Assembly: GCA_016927175.1 (NCBI GenBank)
Contig: JAFGNC010000305.1
Coordinates: 1-25,429 of the forward strand
DNA length: 25,429 nt
Direction of reading: 5' to 3'
DNA from: Gammaproteobacteria bacterium
Lineage (GTDB): Bacteria > Pseudomonadota > Gammaproteobacteria > Steroidobacterales > Rariloculaceae
Shown here: positions 7,675 to 18,500 of the stretch, piece by piece
How positions within the stretch are numbered: the stretch's first letter is position 1
Layout: each line of letters opens with the position of its first letter
Notes under the pieces: generated by a model
Told to the model about the DNA's origin: nothing
The model's database searches: none
The model's input: the letters and a program-made list of their open reading frames with translations, nothing else
Position numbers and translations under genes: made by a program

Positions 7675-9003
7675 ATGCACACTCACCAGAACGCCGGCGC
7701 CGCGTTGACGCACCGCGCGATACTCGCGATCGCGCTGCCGATCATGATCTCGAACGTCTCGACGCCGCTGATCGGCCTCGTGGACACGGGCGTCGTCGGC
7801 CAGATTCCGGATCCGGCGTATATAGGCGCCGTCGCCGTCGGCGCACTGATCTTCAACTTCGTGTTCTGGGCGTTCAGCTTCCTGCGCATGGGCACGACCG
7901 GCATGACGGCGCAGGCGTACGGCGCCGGCGACGGCGGCGAGATCCGGGCCGGCCTCGGCCGGGCGCTGCTGATCGCGGCGGTCGCCGGCCTCGCGTTGAT
8001 CGCGCTCGAGTGGCCGATCCGCGAGGCTGCGTTCGCCTTCATCGACGGCAGCGCCGACGTCGAGCGGCTCGCGCGCGAGTACTTCGACGTGCGCATCTGG
8101 GCCGCGCCGGCGACGCTCGCCAACTACGCGCTGCTCGGCTGGTTCATCGGTCTCGGCCGCACGGACATCGGCCTGGTGCTGCAACTCGTGCTGAACCTGA
8201 CGAACATTGCGCTCGACGCGCTGTTCGTGCTCGGTTTCGGCTGGGACGTGCGCGGCGTCGCGCTCGGCACGCTGACGGCGGAGATCGTGGCGGCCGTCGT
8301 CGGCGGCGCGATCGCCTGGCGGCACGCGCGCGGCTTCGGCGGCCGCTGGGATCTCGCCCGCCTGCTGCTCGCCGAACGGCTGAAGCGCACTTTCGCCGTC
8401 AACGTCGACATCATGATCCGCACGCTCGCACTGCTCGGCGCCTTCACCTGGTTCACCGCGCAGGGCGCGAAGCAGGGCGACGTGATTCTCGCGGCGAATG
8501 CCGTGCTGCTGCACTTCGTCTCGTTCGCGGCGTTCTTTCTCGACGGTCTCGCGTTCGCCGCCGAGGCGCTGGTCGGCCGCGCGATCGGCGCCGCGCATCG
8601 CGCAGGGCTCGTCGCGGCCGCGCGGATGACGACGTGGTGGGCCGTCGGCGCGGCCGCCGTCCTCGCGGCGGCGCTGGCCGCGCTCGGGCCCGCGGTCATC
8701 GATCTGCTGACCGTCGACGACTCGGCGCGCGCGGCGGCGCGCGAGTATCTGCCGTGGGCTGCCGCCGCGCCGCTGCTCGGCGTCTGGGCGTTTCAGCTCG
8801 ACGGCATCTTCATCGGCGCGACGCGCACGGCCGACATGCGCAACGCAATGCTGATGTCGTTCGCGATTTTCATCGCGGCGTGGTGGGCGCTGACGCCTTA
8901 CGGCAACCACGGCCTGTGGGCCGCGTTCTACGTCCATTACGCCGCGCGGGTCGGCACGCTGTTCTACTACTACCCGCGCCTCGTGCGCTCGGTGACCGCG
9001 TGA
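7675..9003 (+). CDS. MATE-family efflux transporter (DinF-like)
   Basis: From the ATG at 7675 the protein is 442 residues, with about twelve hydrophobic segments spread evenly. The opening ALTHRAILAIALPIMISNVSTPLIGLVDTGVVG is typical of the DinF/NorM branch of MATE transporters, shown here only in part: LPIMISNVSTPLIGLVDT. These inner-membrane antiporters export organic cations or similar compounds using H+ or Na+. An in-frame GTG at 7636 would add 13 residues. I prefer 7675 because it puts the family's usual N-terminus first and because TATACG at 7640-7645 looks like a -10 box. The ribosome site is weak for either. The gene is divergent from the MetE-like gene, and no substrate can be assigned. 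Confidence 0.92.
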   Translation: MHTHQNAGAALTHRAILAIALPIMISNVSTPLIGLVDTGVVGQIPDPAYIGAVAVGALIFNFVFWAFSFLRMGTTGMTAQAYGAGDGGEIRAGLGRALLIAAVAGLALIALEWPIREAAFAFIDGSADVERLAREYFDVRIWAAPATLANYALLGWFIGLGRTDIGLVLQLVLNLTNIALDALFVLGFGWDVRGVALGTLTAEIVAAVVGGAIAWRHARGFGGRWDLARLLLAERLKRTFAVNVDIMIRTLALLGAFTWFTAQGAKQGDVILAANAVLLHFVSFAAFFLDGLAFAAEALVGRAIGAAHRAGLVAAARMTTWWAVGAAAVLAAALAALGPAVIDLLTVDDSARAAAREYLPWAAAAPLLGVWAFQLDGIFIGATRTADMRNAMLMSFAIFIAAWWALTPYGNHGLWAAFYVHYAARVGTLFYYYPRLVRSVTA

Positions 9004-9092
9004 CGGAGCCTCGCGCAGATGTGTAGAGGGTGTAATCGCCTTTGTCATACATTAAGCTCTCCGCGCATCGTCTCTGCGAGGAGAAGCATCGG

Positions 9093-10511
9093 GTGAGTTC
9101 GCAGCGCGTCGACAGCCGTGGGGCGGGGCCCGGCGCCGCCATCGACGCGGCCGACGTGCCGCGTTCCCCGGACGAGAGCCTGTTTCGCAGGCATTTCGAG
9201 AACCTGCCGAAGCCCGCGTACATCTGGCAGAAAGTGGGCGACGACTTCCTCCTGATCGCCCACAACGAGGCCGCCGCGGCTGCCGGCGGCCCCTGCAGCG
9301 GCGCCGCCGGCAGCGCGCGGCAGCTCAGCGAACAGCTCGTGATGCGGCTTACCGAGTGCGCCGAGACGCAGACCGTGCTTCGCGAGGAGATCGACTACCC
9401 TCCGGCACCGCCGGAACCGCGGCGACTGATCGTGACGATGATCCCGGTCGCGCGGGACGTGGTCGTGCAGCACAGCGAGGACATCACGGACCGCCATCGG
9501 GCGGAGCAGGAGCTGCGCGCTTCGGAGGCGCGGATACGTGCGCTGATGGAAGCCAACCCCGACATGCTCGTGCGCGTATCGCGCGACGGCGACTATCTCG
9601 ACGTCCACATCCCGCCGGGTGTATCCAAGAACCTGCCCTTCGGCCCCGAGCACTTCCACGGTCACAACGTCGCCGAGCTGTTCGAGCCGGAGTTCGCGGA
9701 AGCTCATGCGCGATACCGCAGGAAGGCGCTCGAGACGGGCGAGGTTCAGCTGTGGCAGTACGCGCGCATGGCGGGAGGCAGGACGCGCTATATCGACGCC
9801 CGCTTTCACCGCAGCGGCGACGACGAGGTGGTGGTCGCCGTGACGGACGTGACGGAGCGCGTCGATCTCGAGCGCGAGGTCGTCAACAGCGTCGAGCGCG
9901 AGCGCAACATGATCGGCCACGACCTGCACGACGGCCTCGGCCAGCTGCTGACCGGCGTCAAGCTGATGCTGGAGCCGCTGAAAAGGAATCTGTCCGCAGC
10001 CGATCCGCGGGACGCGAATGCGCTCAGCCAGGCCGTGGACCTGCTGAATCAGGCGATCGCGCAGACATCCGAGCTCGCCCGGGGCCTGAGCCCCGTGCCG
10101 CGCGACGGCGGATGCACGCTCGCCAATGCGCTGCAGCAGCTCGCGCGGCGCACCGAAGAGTTCTTCAACATCAGCTGTTGCGTCGCGCGCAGCGACGTGG
10201 CCGACGGCCTGAACGAGGAGTGCTCGAACAACCTGTACCGGATCGCGCAGGAAGCGATCACGAATGCCGCGAAGCACGGCAAGGCGACGCGCGTAGAGCT
10301 GCGCTGCTATGTCCGCAACGGCCGCCAGGTGCTCGAGATCGAGGACAACGGCGAGGGAATGTCGGAGCCGAAAGCCAACGCGCGGGGGATGGGCATGCAC
10401 ATCATGCAGTATCGTGCCCGCGCGATCGGCGGTCAGGCGGTCGTGCGCTGCCGGGACGGCGGCGGCGTCATCGTGTCGTGTTCCTGCCCGGTGCCGCTTC
10501 CGGGCCAGTAG
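9093..10511 (+). CDS. Soluble PAS-domain sensor histidine kinase (HisKA_3/NarL type)
   Basis: From GTG 9093 the protein is 472 residues with no membrane segment. Two PAS-like regions are seen (about 33-138, ending VQHSEDITDRHRAEQEL, and about 143-258, ending VTDVTERVDLE). A HisKA_3 dimerisation helix follows, with phosphoacceptor His279 in GHDLHDGLGQLL. The HATPase domain comes last, with NLYRIAQEAITNAAKHG (N box), IEDNGEGM (G1) and GMGMHIMQYRARAIGG (G2). Such kinases normally phosphorylate a LuxR/NarL-type regulator. None is in this window, so it is an orphan here. The start is set by GAGGAGA (9078-9084) eight bases upstream; an in-frame TTG at 9042 lacks such a site. The sensed signal is unknown. 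Confidence 0.9.
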   Translation: MSSQRVDSRGAGPGAAIDAADVPRSPDESLFRRHFENLPKPAYIWQKVGDDFLLIAHNEAAAAAGGPCSGAAGSARQLSEQLVMRLTECAETQTVLREEIDYPPAPPEPRRLIVTMIPVARDVVVQHSEDITDRHRAEQELRASEARIRALMEANPDMLVRVSRDGDYLDVHIPPGVSKNLPFGPEHFHGHNVAELFEPEFAEAHARYRRKALETGEVQLWQYARMAGGRTRYIDARFHRSGDDEVVVAVTDVTERVDLEREVVNSVERERNMIGHDLHDGLGQLLTGVKLMLEPLKRNLSAADPRDANALSQAVDLLNQAIAQTSELARGLSPVPRDGGCTLANALQQLARRTEEFFNISCCVARSDVADGLNEECSNNLYRIAQEAITNAAKHGKATRVELRCYVRNGRQVLEIEDNGEGMSEPKANARGMGMHIMQYRARAIGGQAVVRCRDGGGVIVSCSCPVPLPGQ

Positions 10512-10514
10512 AGA

Positions 10515-12578
10515 TCAGCGCTCCGCGTGCAGCTCGCGCTCGCCCGAGCCGAGCGGCGCAACTTTCGCGAGCCAGGCCTCCGTGCTGCGGGGCTCGCCGC
10601 TTTCGAGCCATGCGAACACGAGGCTGTGCCACAGGACCCGCTGCACGTAGTCGCGCGTCTCGTTGTACGGAATGTTCTCGATCCATACGTCCGCGTCGAG
10701 CGGCCGTTCCGGCAGCCAGCGCCGTGCCGCGTTCGGCCCGGCGTTGTAGCCCGCGAGCCCGACCTCGATCTGACCGTCGAACTCGTCGATCAGGCTGCGC
10801 AGCTCGGCGGCACCGAGCGCGACGTTGGTCTCCGGCACGAACAGGTCCGCATAGCTCGGGTCCGGCAATCCCCATCGCCGCGCGGCGCGCCTCGCCGTGT
10901 CCGGCAGCAGCTGCGCGAGCCCGAGCGCTCCGGCGGCGGACGCCGCGCGCCGGCGGAACAGGCTCTCCTGACGAATCACGCCGTAGATCAGCGGCGGCTC
11001 GAGCCGGGTCAGCTCGGCGGCCGCGTCGACGGCTTCCTCGTACGGGCGCGGGTACAGCAGCTCGTAATCGTTGAAGATCCTGTGCCGCGTCGCCGTCGCG
11101 ACCACGACGTCGTACCACTGCCACAGCGCCGCGACGTGTATCGTCAGCAGGCGGTCGGCGTCGTCGAGCGCTTCCCGGCCGTGGTTCCACTCGGCCCTCG
11201 CGAGCCACGGCAGGTCGGCGTAGACGAGCTCGCGGGCGCGCACGAATGCCGGCTGCGTCGCAATGTCGAGCACGCGCTGGCGGTCGGCGGCGAGCGTGCG
11301 CGGGTGAGGCTCCGCCGGCCGCTCGAGCCGCGCCGCGGCCATCGCCGCATAGTAGTTGTCGGTCGGCAGGATGCTGCGGTAAAGCGCCTGCGCATTCGCG
11401 CGCTGCCCCTCGGCCTCGGCCGCCCGGGCGGCCCAGTACCGCCACCGCGTCTCGTCGCGCTGCGCATCGGACATCGCGGCGATCGACTCGTCCGCCAGCG
11501 CGAAATCCCCGGCCCACAGCGCGGCCCGTGTCTGCCACGTCAACGCGTAGTCGTTCATGTCCTGCGGCGCGACGGCGGCGAAATAGTCGAGCGCCTCGCT
11601 GCGCCGGTCCCAGGCGAGGCCGAGCGCGAGCGCGAGCGCATAGGGGCTCGCGGCGCGGCGGCCCATGCCGTGAGCCGCGGTCAGCGCGGCGTAGCGCTCG
11701 AGCGCGGCGGACGGTGCGCTGCGGGCGAGCCGGCTGAAGCCCGCCAGCAGCGCGCCCGCCGGCAGCACCGTGTCCGGCGCCGCGATCGCAGCGTCTATGG
11801 CGCGCAGCGGGTGCTCCAGAAGCTCCGCCCACCGCAGCAGCGGAGCCGCCCGGTCGGCCGGCAGCCGCCGCGCGATCACGCGCGCGAATGCGGCCTGGCC
11901 GTTCTCGAGCAGCAGCACGACGCGCCGCTCGACCAGGTCGTCACCGAGCAGGCCCTGTCCCCGCAGCCACTCGAACACGGGCTCGCATTCGAGCGGCAGC
12001 TGATTGCCGCTCAGCCACACGTCCACGATCTGCGGGGCGAGTCCGTCCGTGTCGCCGAGCTCGATGCGGGCGCGCAGCCTGTGGCAGTCGAGCTCCCGCC
12101 CCGCCGCGGCGGGATCGAGGACGTCGAGGAACGCCCGCCATTGCTCTCGCCGCGCGAGGCTCGCGACCGCCGCCCGCCGCACGTCGCGGCCGACGGGCTC
12201 CCCCGCATGTGCCGCGATGAACCGCCGCGCGGCCTCGTCGGCCGCGCCCGGCGCGCCCTTCGAGGCGGCGAGCGCCTTCTCGATCCGCGCCGCCTCGAGA
12301 TACGGGTACAGCGGGTACGTGCGCAGCTCGGGGGCGAAGTCTTTCTCCGTGACGGCCGCGCCGGCCTGGATCAGCTCGAGCGTCTCCTTGAATGCCCGGC
12401 GCGCGTCGCGGTAGCGCTCGATCTGCCAGGGTTCCTCCGTGCCGAGCCGGGTCACGCGCTCGGAGCCCGCGCCGGCCGCCGGGCTCGCGTCGTCGTCGGC
12501 GAGGGGAGCGCCCGCCCCCGCCAGCGCCAGGGCAAAAGCGGCGCACGCCGTCCTCAGCAGGTTTCGACTTCTCGGCAC
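10515..12578 (-). CDS. slt: Soluble lytic murein transglycosylase
   Basis: The 687-residue protein has a signal peptide (about 1-27, ending near APLADD), a long all-helical region (about 50-510) as in Slt70, and a C-terminal goose-lysozyme-like SLT domain (about 520-640). The catalytic acid is Glu538 in VIRQESLF, followed by GALGLAQLLPDTARR and GLAGYNAGPNAARRW, all in family order. It cleaves the MurNAc-GlcNAc bond of peptidoglycan with formation of 1,6-anhydroMurNAc in the periplasm. The GTG start is preceded by AGGGGGG. It lies 32 bp downstream of ygiQ on the same strand and is probably cotranscribed. Its stop is only 3 bp from the stop of the convergent histidine kinase, with no hairpin between. 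Confidence 0.92.
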   Translation of the reverse strand: MPRSRNLLRTACAAFALALAGAGAPLADDDASPAAGAGSERVTRLGTEEPWQIERYRDARRAFKETLELIQAGAAVTEKDFAPELRTYPLYPYLEAARIEKALAASKGAPGAADEAARRFIAAHAGEPVGRDVRRAAVASLARREQWRAFLDVLDPAAAGRELDCHRLRARIELGDTDGLAPQIVDVWLSGNQLPLECEPVFEWLRGQGLLGDDLVERRVVLLLENGQAAFARVIARRLPADRAAPLLRWAELLEHPLRAIDAAIAAPDTVLPAGALLAGFSRLARSAPSAALERYAALTAAHGMGRRAASPYALALALGLAWDRRSEALDYFAAVAPQDMNDYALTWQTRAALWAGDFALADESIAAMSDAQRDETRWRYWAARAAEAEGQRANAQALYRSILPTDNYYAAMAAARLERPAEPHPRTLAADRQRVLDIATQPAFVRARELVYADLPWLARAEWNHGREALDDADRLLTIHVAALWQWYDVVVATATRHRIFNDYELLYPRPYEEAVDAAAELTRLEPPLIYGVIRQESLFRRRAASAAGALGLAQLLPDTARRAARRWGLPDPSYADLFVPETNVALGAAELRSLIDEFDGQIEVGLAGYNAGPNAARRWLPERPLDADVWIENIPYNETRDYVQRVLWHSLVFAWLESGEPRSTEAWLAKVAPLGSGERELHAER

Positions 12579-12610
12579 GCGGCGGCCCCCCCTGTGCTCG
12601 TCTGCCCGTC

Positions 12611-14740
<2,130 letters not shown>

Positions 14741-14850
14741 CTGCGAAGTCTATCAGTCCGCCGGTCCCCGTTGGCCCCGGCCGCTCAGCCTCGGTTCAGC
14801 TATCCGGCGCTTAAATGAGGCTCGGCAACTCGCCGTGGGAGGGCCGGAAA

Positions 14851-15645
14851 ATGAACCGAGCAACCAGGGAAATCACGCACCGCCGCCGGTATCTCGCGAT
14901 GGCGCTGGGCGTCGCGCTCGCCGCGTCGGTCGACGCCGCCCCCGAGGAAAGCGGGGAGGACAGCGTGCTCAGGGCCGCGGCCGGCTACACCGCCGAGCGC
15001 GATCCCGATGCGCTGCGGGACGTCGGCGCCCACAAGGTGACGCGGCTCGCGCCGGATCAGCGCGTCACGAAGCCGCGCAGCAGCAGCGGCGGCTCCGAAG
15101 CGCGCACGGCTTCCGCCTCGACGCTGGACCACTGGATCTACGACGCGGCCGTCGAGCTGTTCTTCGACGCCGACAACGACGGCTATTACCGTTACCTGCG
15201 AGTGCGCTTCGACGTGGATTCGTACTACGACCCGGCGTGGGTGTACGCGATGCTGTGGATCAGCGCGGACGGGGACACGTGGGAGCTGTACCACGAAACC
15301 GACGATTTCCGCGTCGACGGCGCGATTCCGGACGACGAGTACGAAGTCGAGACGGAGCTGCTCGCCAATTACCCGACCGGCGAATACGACGTGCTGGTCG
15401 AGATCTACGACGCGGATACCGGAGAGTTCGCCGCGGAGTTCGGTCCGGCGCAGAGCTCCGCTTTCGCGCTGCTGCCGCTCGAGGACGCCGATCGCGACGC
15501 CGTGCCGCCGCCTGTGGTCATCGTAGAGGAGGGCGGCGGGGGCGCGATGTCGTGGCTGGCGCTGCCATTGCTCGGCGCCGCCGTGGCGCTGCGCCGCAGG
15601 GTCGCGCGCCGCCGCGTCACGAGCTATTCTGACGAAGCCGTCTGA
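14851..15645 (+). CDS. Exported surface protein with GlyGly-CTERM-like tail (choice-of-anchor H-like)
   Basis: From ATG 14851 the protein is 264 residues with an N-terminal signal peptide (RRRYLAMALGVALAASVDAA). The central domain is acidic and aromatic (about 90-215, including LDHWIYDAAVELFFDADNDG and GEYDVLVEIYDADTG). The C-terminus has GGGGAMSWLALPLLGAAVAL, then RRRVARRR. This Gly-run, hydrophobic helix and Arg cluster is the layout of GlyGly-CTERM signals, which rhombosortase processes in proteobacteria. The domain resembles the family called choice-of-anchor H, recalled from memory and not searched. A further 9 residues (VTSYSDEAV) follow the Arg cluster, longer than usual. GGGAGGG seven bases upstream fixes the start; an in-frame ATG at 14815 has none. 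No rhombosortase gene is in the window. Confidence 0.75.
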   Translation: MNRATREITHRRRYLAMALGVALAASVDAAPEESGEDSVLRAAAGYTAERDPDALRDVGAHKVTRLAPDQRVTKPRSSSGGSEARTASASTLDHWIYDAAVELFFDADNDGYYRYLRVRFDVDSYYDPAWVYAMLWISADGDTWELYHETDDFRVDGAIPDDEYEVETELLANYPTGEYDVLVEIYDADTGEFAAEFGPAQSSAFALLPLEDADRDAVPPPVVIVEEGGGGAMSWLALPLLGAAVALRRRVARRRVTSYSDEAV

Positions 15646-15646
15646 C

Positions 15647-15689
15647 GGCGCCGACCGTGGGGGGATCGCAAGGGGGCACGGTCGGCGCC
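15647..15689 (+). terminator. Long perfect inverted repeat after the surface-protein gene
   Basis: GGCGCCGACCGTG (15647-15659) and CACGGTCGGCGCC (15677-15689) form a perfect 13-bp stem around a 17-nt G-rich loop, one base after the stop codon. It is stable enough to end transcription or protect the mRNA 3' end, but it lacks a T-run. Confidence 0.55.
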
Positions 15690-15841
15690 CGATGACGGCG
15701 TGACTCGCTCGGCCCGTCGCATTCCGCAGCTTGCCCCGTCGAACCCCGCCTGACCTCTTCGGCGCCGTTCCCTTCGCCGCGCGCCCTTCGACGATGCGCC
15801 GTGTGTCGCTCAGCCGCCGCAAAGGTTAAGCTCTTGCGGCC

Positions 15842-15860
15842 CCGGCGGCTCGGCCGCCGG
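15842..15860. other. Hairpin in the leader of the VOC gene
   Basis: CCGGCGGC (15842-15849) and GCCGCCGG (15853-15860) form an 8-bp stem with a 3-nt TCG loop, 30 bp before the ATG of the VOC gene. No T-run follows. If transcribed it could slow transcription or shield the leader. Confidence 0.4.
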
Positions 15861-15890
15861 ACTGTAAGAAGACGCTGAGGAGAAAAACGC

Positions 15891-16265
15891 ATGATTGGCT
15901 ATGTGACGATCGGCACGAACGATCTGGAACGCGCGGCGAAGTTTTACGACGCGCTGCTCGGGGAGCTCGGCGCGAAACGCTTCATGGAGATGGATCGGCT
16001 GATCGCATGGTCCTCGGGCGACGGCTCGCCCGGCATCGGCGTCTGCAAGCCATACGACGGAAAGCAGGCCTGCGTCGGCAACGGCTCGATGGTGGCGCTG
16101 GCGGTCGGCTCGCCCGAGAAGGTCCAGCAGCTGTACGAGAAGGCGCTCGAGCTCGGCGGCACCGACGAAGGCGCGCCCGGCCTGCGCTTCGGCACGTTCT
16201 ACGCCGCGTACTTCCGCGACCCGGACGGCAACAAGCTGAACGCTTTCTGTATGACGGAGTCCTGA
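15891..16265 (+). CDS. VOC-family protein (glyoxalase/bleomycin-resistance fold)
   Basis: The 124-residue protein has the size and strand order of a single VOC unit pair. It opens with MIGYVTIGTNDLERAAKFYD, and the C-terminal strand YAAYFRDPDGNKLNAFC carries the usual RDPDGN turn. VOC proteins coordinate a metal through paired beta-alpha-beta-beta-beta modules. They include glyoxalases, dioxygenases, and drug- or thiol-binding proteins, and the substrate here is not predictable. The start is supported by GAGGAG eight bases upstream. It stands alone between hairpins on both sides and converges on the kdpE-like gene 35 bp downstream. Confidence 0.9.
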   Translation: MIGYVTIGTNDLERAAKFYDALLGELGAKRFMEMDRLIAWSSGDGSPGIGVCKPYDGKQACVGNGSMVALAVGSPEKVQQLYEKALELGGTDEGAPGLRFGTFYAAYFRDPDGNKLNAFCMTES

Positions 16266-16288
16266 GCCTCCATCGAGCGCGGTCCGGC

Positions 16289-16309
16289 GGCGTCCTGACG
16301 TCAGGCGCC
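16289..16309. terminator. Hairpin between convergent VOC and kdpE genes
   Basis: The 12-bp palindrome CCTGACGTCAGG (16294-16305) is flanked by GGCG (16289-16292) and CGCC (16306-16309), giving a nearly continuous stem with one bulged T. It overlaps the stop codon of the kdpE-like gene and can serve both strands. No T-run is present. Confidence 0.45.
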
Positions 16310-17008
16310 GTCTGAGACCGGCTCGCAGTCCTCGAACCGATAGCCGACGCCCTGCACCGTATGAACGTAACGCGGAGCCGAAGGCTCGTCGGTCAGCTTC
16401 TGGCGCAGGTGCCGCACGAGAATCCTCAGGTAATGGATATCTTCGAGGTGGGCAGGCCCCCATATCTCCCGCAGGATCTGGTCGTGCGTCACCACGTGGC
16501 CGGACCTCACGCTGAGCAGCCGCAGCAGCTCGTACTCCTTCCTCGTCAGCGCCAAGTCTCGTCCCGCTAGGGACACTCGCCGCCTGATCAGGTCGATCAG
16601 AAGATCCCCACAGCGAAGCAGGCTGCCGGCCCCCTGCTGCGCCGTGGACTTTCGCAGCAGCACCCGCACCCTCGCGATCAGCTCCGAGATGCTGAAGGGC
16701 TTGGTCACATAGTCGTCCGCGCCGGCATCGAGCGCGGTCACCTTCTCGGCGTCCTCTGCGCGCACGGACAGCACGATCACCGGGATGCCCGACCATTCGC
16801 GGAGCCGCCTGATGACATCCTGCCCGTCGATGTCCGGCAGGCCGAGGTCGAGGATCATCAGCTCCGGCTGGATCTGCGCGCACAGCTCGAGCGCTTCTTC
16901 TCCGAGGCGGCATTCGACGACGTCGTAAGCATTCGCTTCGAGACTGATCCGCAGGAACTTGCGGATGCGGGAGTCGTCCTCGACGACGAGTATCCTAGGT
17001 CGCGACAC
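16301..17008 (-). CDS. kdpE: KdpE-like OmpR-family response regulator
   Basis: The 235-residue protein has a receiver domain (about 4-118) with acidic residues VVEDD at 8-12, phosphoacceptor Asp54 in LDLGLPDIDG and Lys103 in YVTKPF. A winged-helix domain follows (about 130-228, with LALTRKEYELLRLL and YVHTVQGVGYRF). LDLGLPDIDGQDVIRRLREW and PVIVLSVR are closer to KdpE than to other OmpR-type regulators. In Escherichia coli KdpE activates kdpFABC under potassium limitation. No kdpFABC is seen here; the nearest transporter is the divergent trkH. Its start overlaps the end of the kinase gene by 14 bp, so the two are translationally coupled. Confidence 0.88.
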   Translation of the reverse strand: MSRPRILVVEDDSRIRKFLRISLEANAYDVVECRLGEEALELCAQIQPELMILDLGLPDIDGQDVIRRLREWSGIPVIVLSVRAEDAEKVTALDAGADDYVTKPFSISELIARVRVLLRKSTAQQGAGSLLRCGDLLIDLIRRRVSLAGRDLALTRKEYELLRLLSVRSGHVVTHDQILREIWGPAHLEDIHYLRILVRHLRQKLTDEPSAPRYVHTVQGVGYRFEDCEPVSDGA

Positions 17009-18500
17009 GGGCCTGCTGCGGAGGGCGCGGCTGGGGCAGCGTCACGCGCATGCGCGTGCCGCCTTGCGGCATCGGCAGTGCCGCGATCGTGCCTCCGTGC
17101 GCGGCGGCGACACTGCGGGAAATGGCGAGCCCGAGGCCCGTGCCGGACCGGCCGCGGTCGCCCTGCGTGCCGCGGTAGAACGGCTCGAAGATCCTGTCCC
17201 CATCCTCCTCCGGAATTCCGGGGCCCTCGTCGATGACGTCGAGGCGGATGTCATTCCCGTTGCTGCGCGCGACGACCGAGATCGAGCCCCCCGGCGGGGA
17301 GAAGCCCGCCGCGTTGTCCAGCAGGTTCACGAGAAGCTGCTCGACCAGCGCGCGATGCACGAACACGAGAGCGGCATCCGGTGCGACGTCGACGCGCAGC
17401 CGGAACGGTCTCAACGCGGTCCCGAGGCGGCTCACTGCGGCCGCGGCGACGTCGTTCAGGTCCACCCAGTCCCGGGTGACGTTGACGTCCCGACGGTCCA
17501 CGCGTGTCATGTCGAGCAGGTTCTGAATGTACCGGTCGAGCCGCTCGGACTCGCTGCGGATCATCTCGAGCAACTCACGCGCGTCCTCCGGCGCGATGGC
17601 GTCTGCGTAGTCCAGCATGCTGGTGGCCGAGCCGACGATCGCGGCGAGCGGGGTCCGCAGGTCATGCGACACCGACGACAGCAAAGCGGTCCGAAGCCGC
17701 TCGGCCTCGGATTCGAGCTGCGCTTTACGCAGCCGGTCCTCGAGCTGGATCCGCTCGATCGCAATCGTCGCCTGCTCGCACAGCGCTTCGATCAGCCGCT
17801 TCTGTGCGTGCTGCACCTCCAGAACGCCGAGCGCCACGAGCCCGATCCTGCCGGTTCCGGCGGTCAGCGGAACGTACAGCCAGGCGTCGCGCCGGATCGA
17901 GTGTTCGACGCCGCTGGACCAGACCTCGCTCGCCGCCGCGCTGTCGAACACGGGCGCCTGGTTCGAGCGCCTGCGCGCGCGCACGGTCGGAGCGGCCTGC
18001 TCGTCCGGCATCAGTGCCGCGGCCGGCGCGCCGCATGTCGCCGCGAGCCGGTCCGTAAGCGATTCGAGCACCTGCTCTACCGTCTGCGCGGCCGACATTC
18101 TGCCGCTGAAATCGAGCAGCGCGGATACGCGGTCGAGCGCGGTGCGGTTCTCTGCCGCCTCTCTGCGCATTCGGGCGGCGAGCTGGCCGGTCAGCGCGGC
18201 GGCCGCGAGAAAGAAGAACAGCGTCGCGAGATCGTTGTCCTCCGCGACGCTGAGCGTGTAATACGGCGGCGTGAACAGGTAGTTCAGGGCCAGGAACGAC
18301 AGCAGCCCGGCGAAGATCGACGGCCCGAGGCCCCATGCGGCGGCTGCGATCAGCACGACCAGCAGGAACAGCAGAGACAGGTTCGTGCTCGGGATGCGCC
18401 TGAAGATCATGGCCGTGCCGATCCCTGCCAGCACCAGCGCGGCCGCGCCGGCGTAGCCGCGGATGCGGTTCCGGGACTTCGTGACGCGTAAAGAATGCAT
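16995..18500 (-). CDS. KdpD-like sensor histidine kinase lacking the N-terminal sensor region
   Basis: The 501-residue protein starts directly at a four-helix membrane domain (DUF4118-like, about 15-107). A GAF-like region follows (about 125-250), then a HisKA domain with phosphoacceptor His279 in SSVSHDLRTPLAAIVG. The HATPase domain has NLLDNAAGFSPPGG, DEGPGIPEEDG and GTGLGLAISRSVAAAHGG. Full-length KdpD proteins are about 900 residues because of N-terminal KdpD and Usp-like domains that bind ATP and sense potassium. Here these are absent, so the protein corresponds to the C-terminal half. The N box has Gly where Lys is common (NAAGFSP). ATG 18500 has no clear ribosome site. It is coupled to kdpE and divergent from trkH. 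Confidence 0.9.
   Translation of the reverse strand: MHSLRVTKSRNRIRGYAGAAALVLAGIGTAMIFRRIPSTNLSLLFLLVVLIAAAAWGLGPSIFAGLLSFLALNYLFTPPYYTLSVAEDNDLATLFFFLAAAALTGQLAARMRREAAENRTALDRVSALLDFSGRMSAAQTVEQVLESLTDRLAATCGAPAAALMPDEQAAPTVRARRRSNQAPVFDSAAASEVWSSGVEHSIRRDAWLYVPLTAGTGRIGLVALGVLEVQHAQKRLIEALCEQATIAIERIQLEDRLRKAQLESEAERLRTALLSSVSHDLRTPLAAIVGSATSMLDYADAIAPEDARELLEMIRSESERLDRYIQNLLDMTRVDRRDVNVTRDWVDLNDVAAAAVSRLGTALRPFRLRVDVAPDAALVFVHRALVEQLLVNLLDNAAGFSPPGGSISVVARSNGNDIRLDVIDEGPGIPEEDGDRIFEPFYRGTQGDRGRSGTGLGLAISRSVAAAHGGTIAALPMPQGGTRMRVTLPQPRPPQQARVAT

Noticed and set aside
7639..9048. 469-codon minus-strand frame opposite the MATE gene
   Set aside because: Highly charged composition typical of a reverse frame of a membrane protein; no domain seen.
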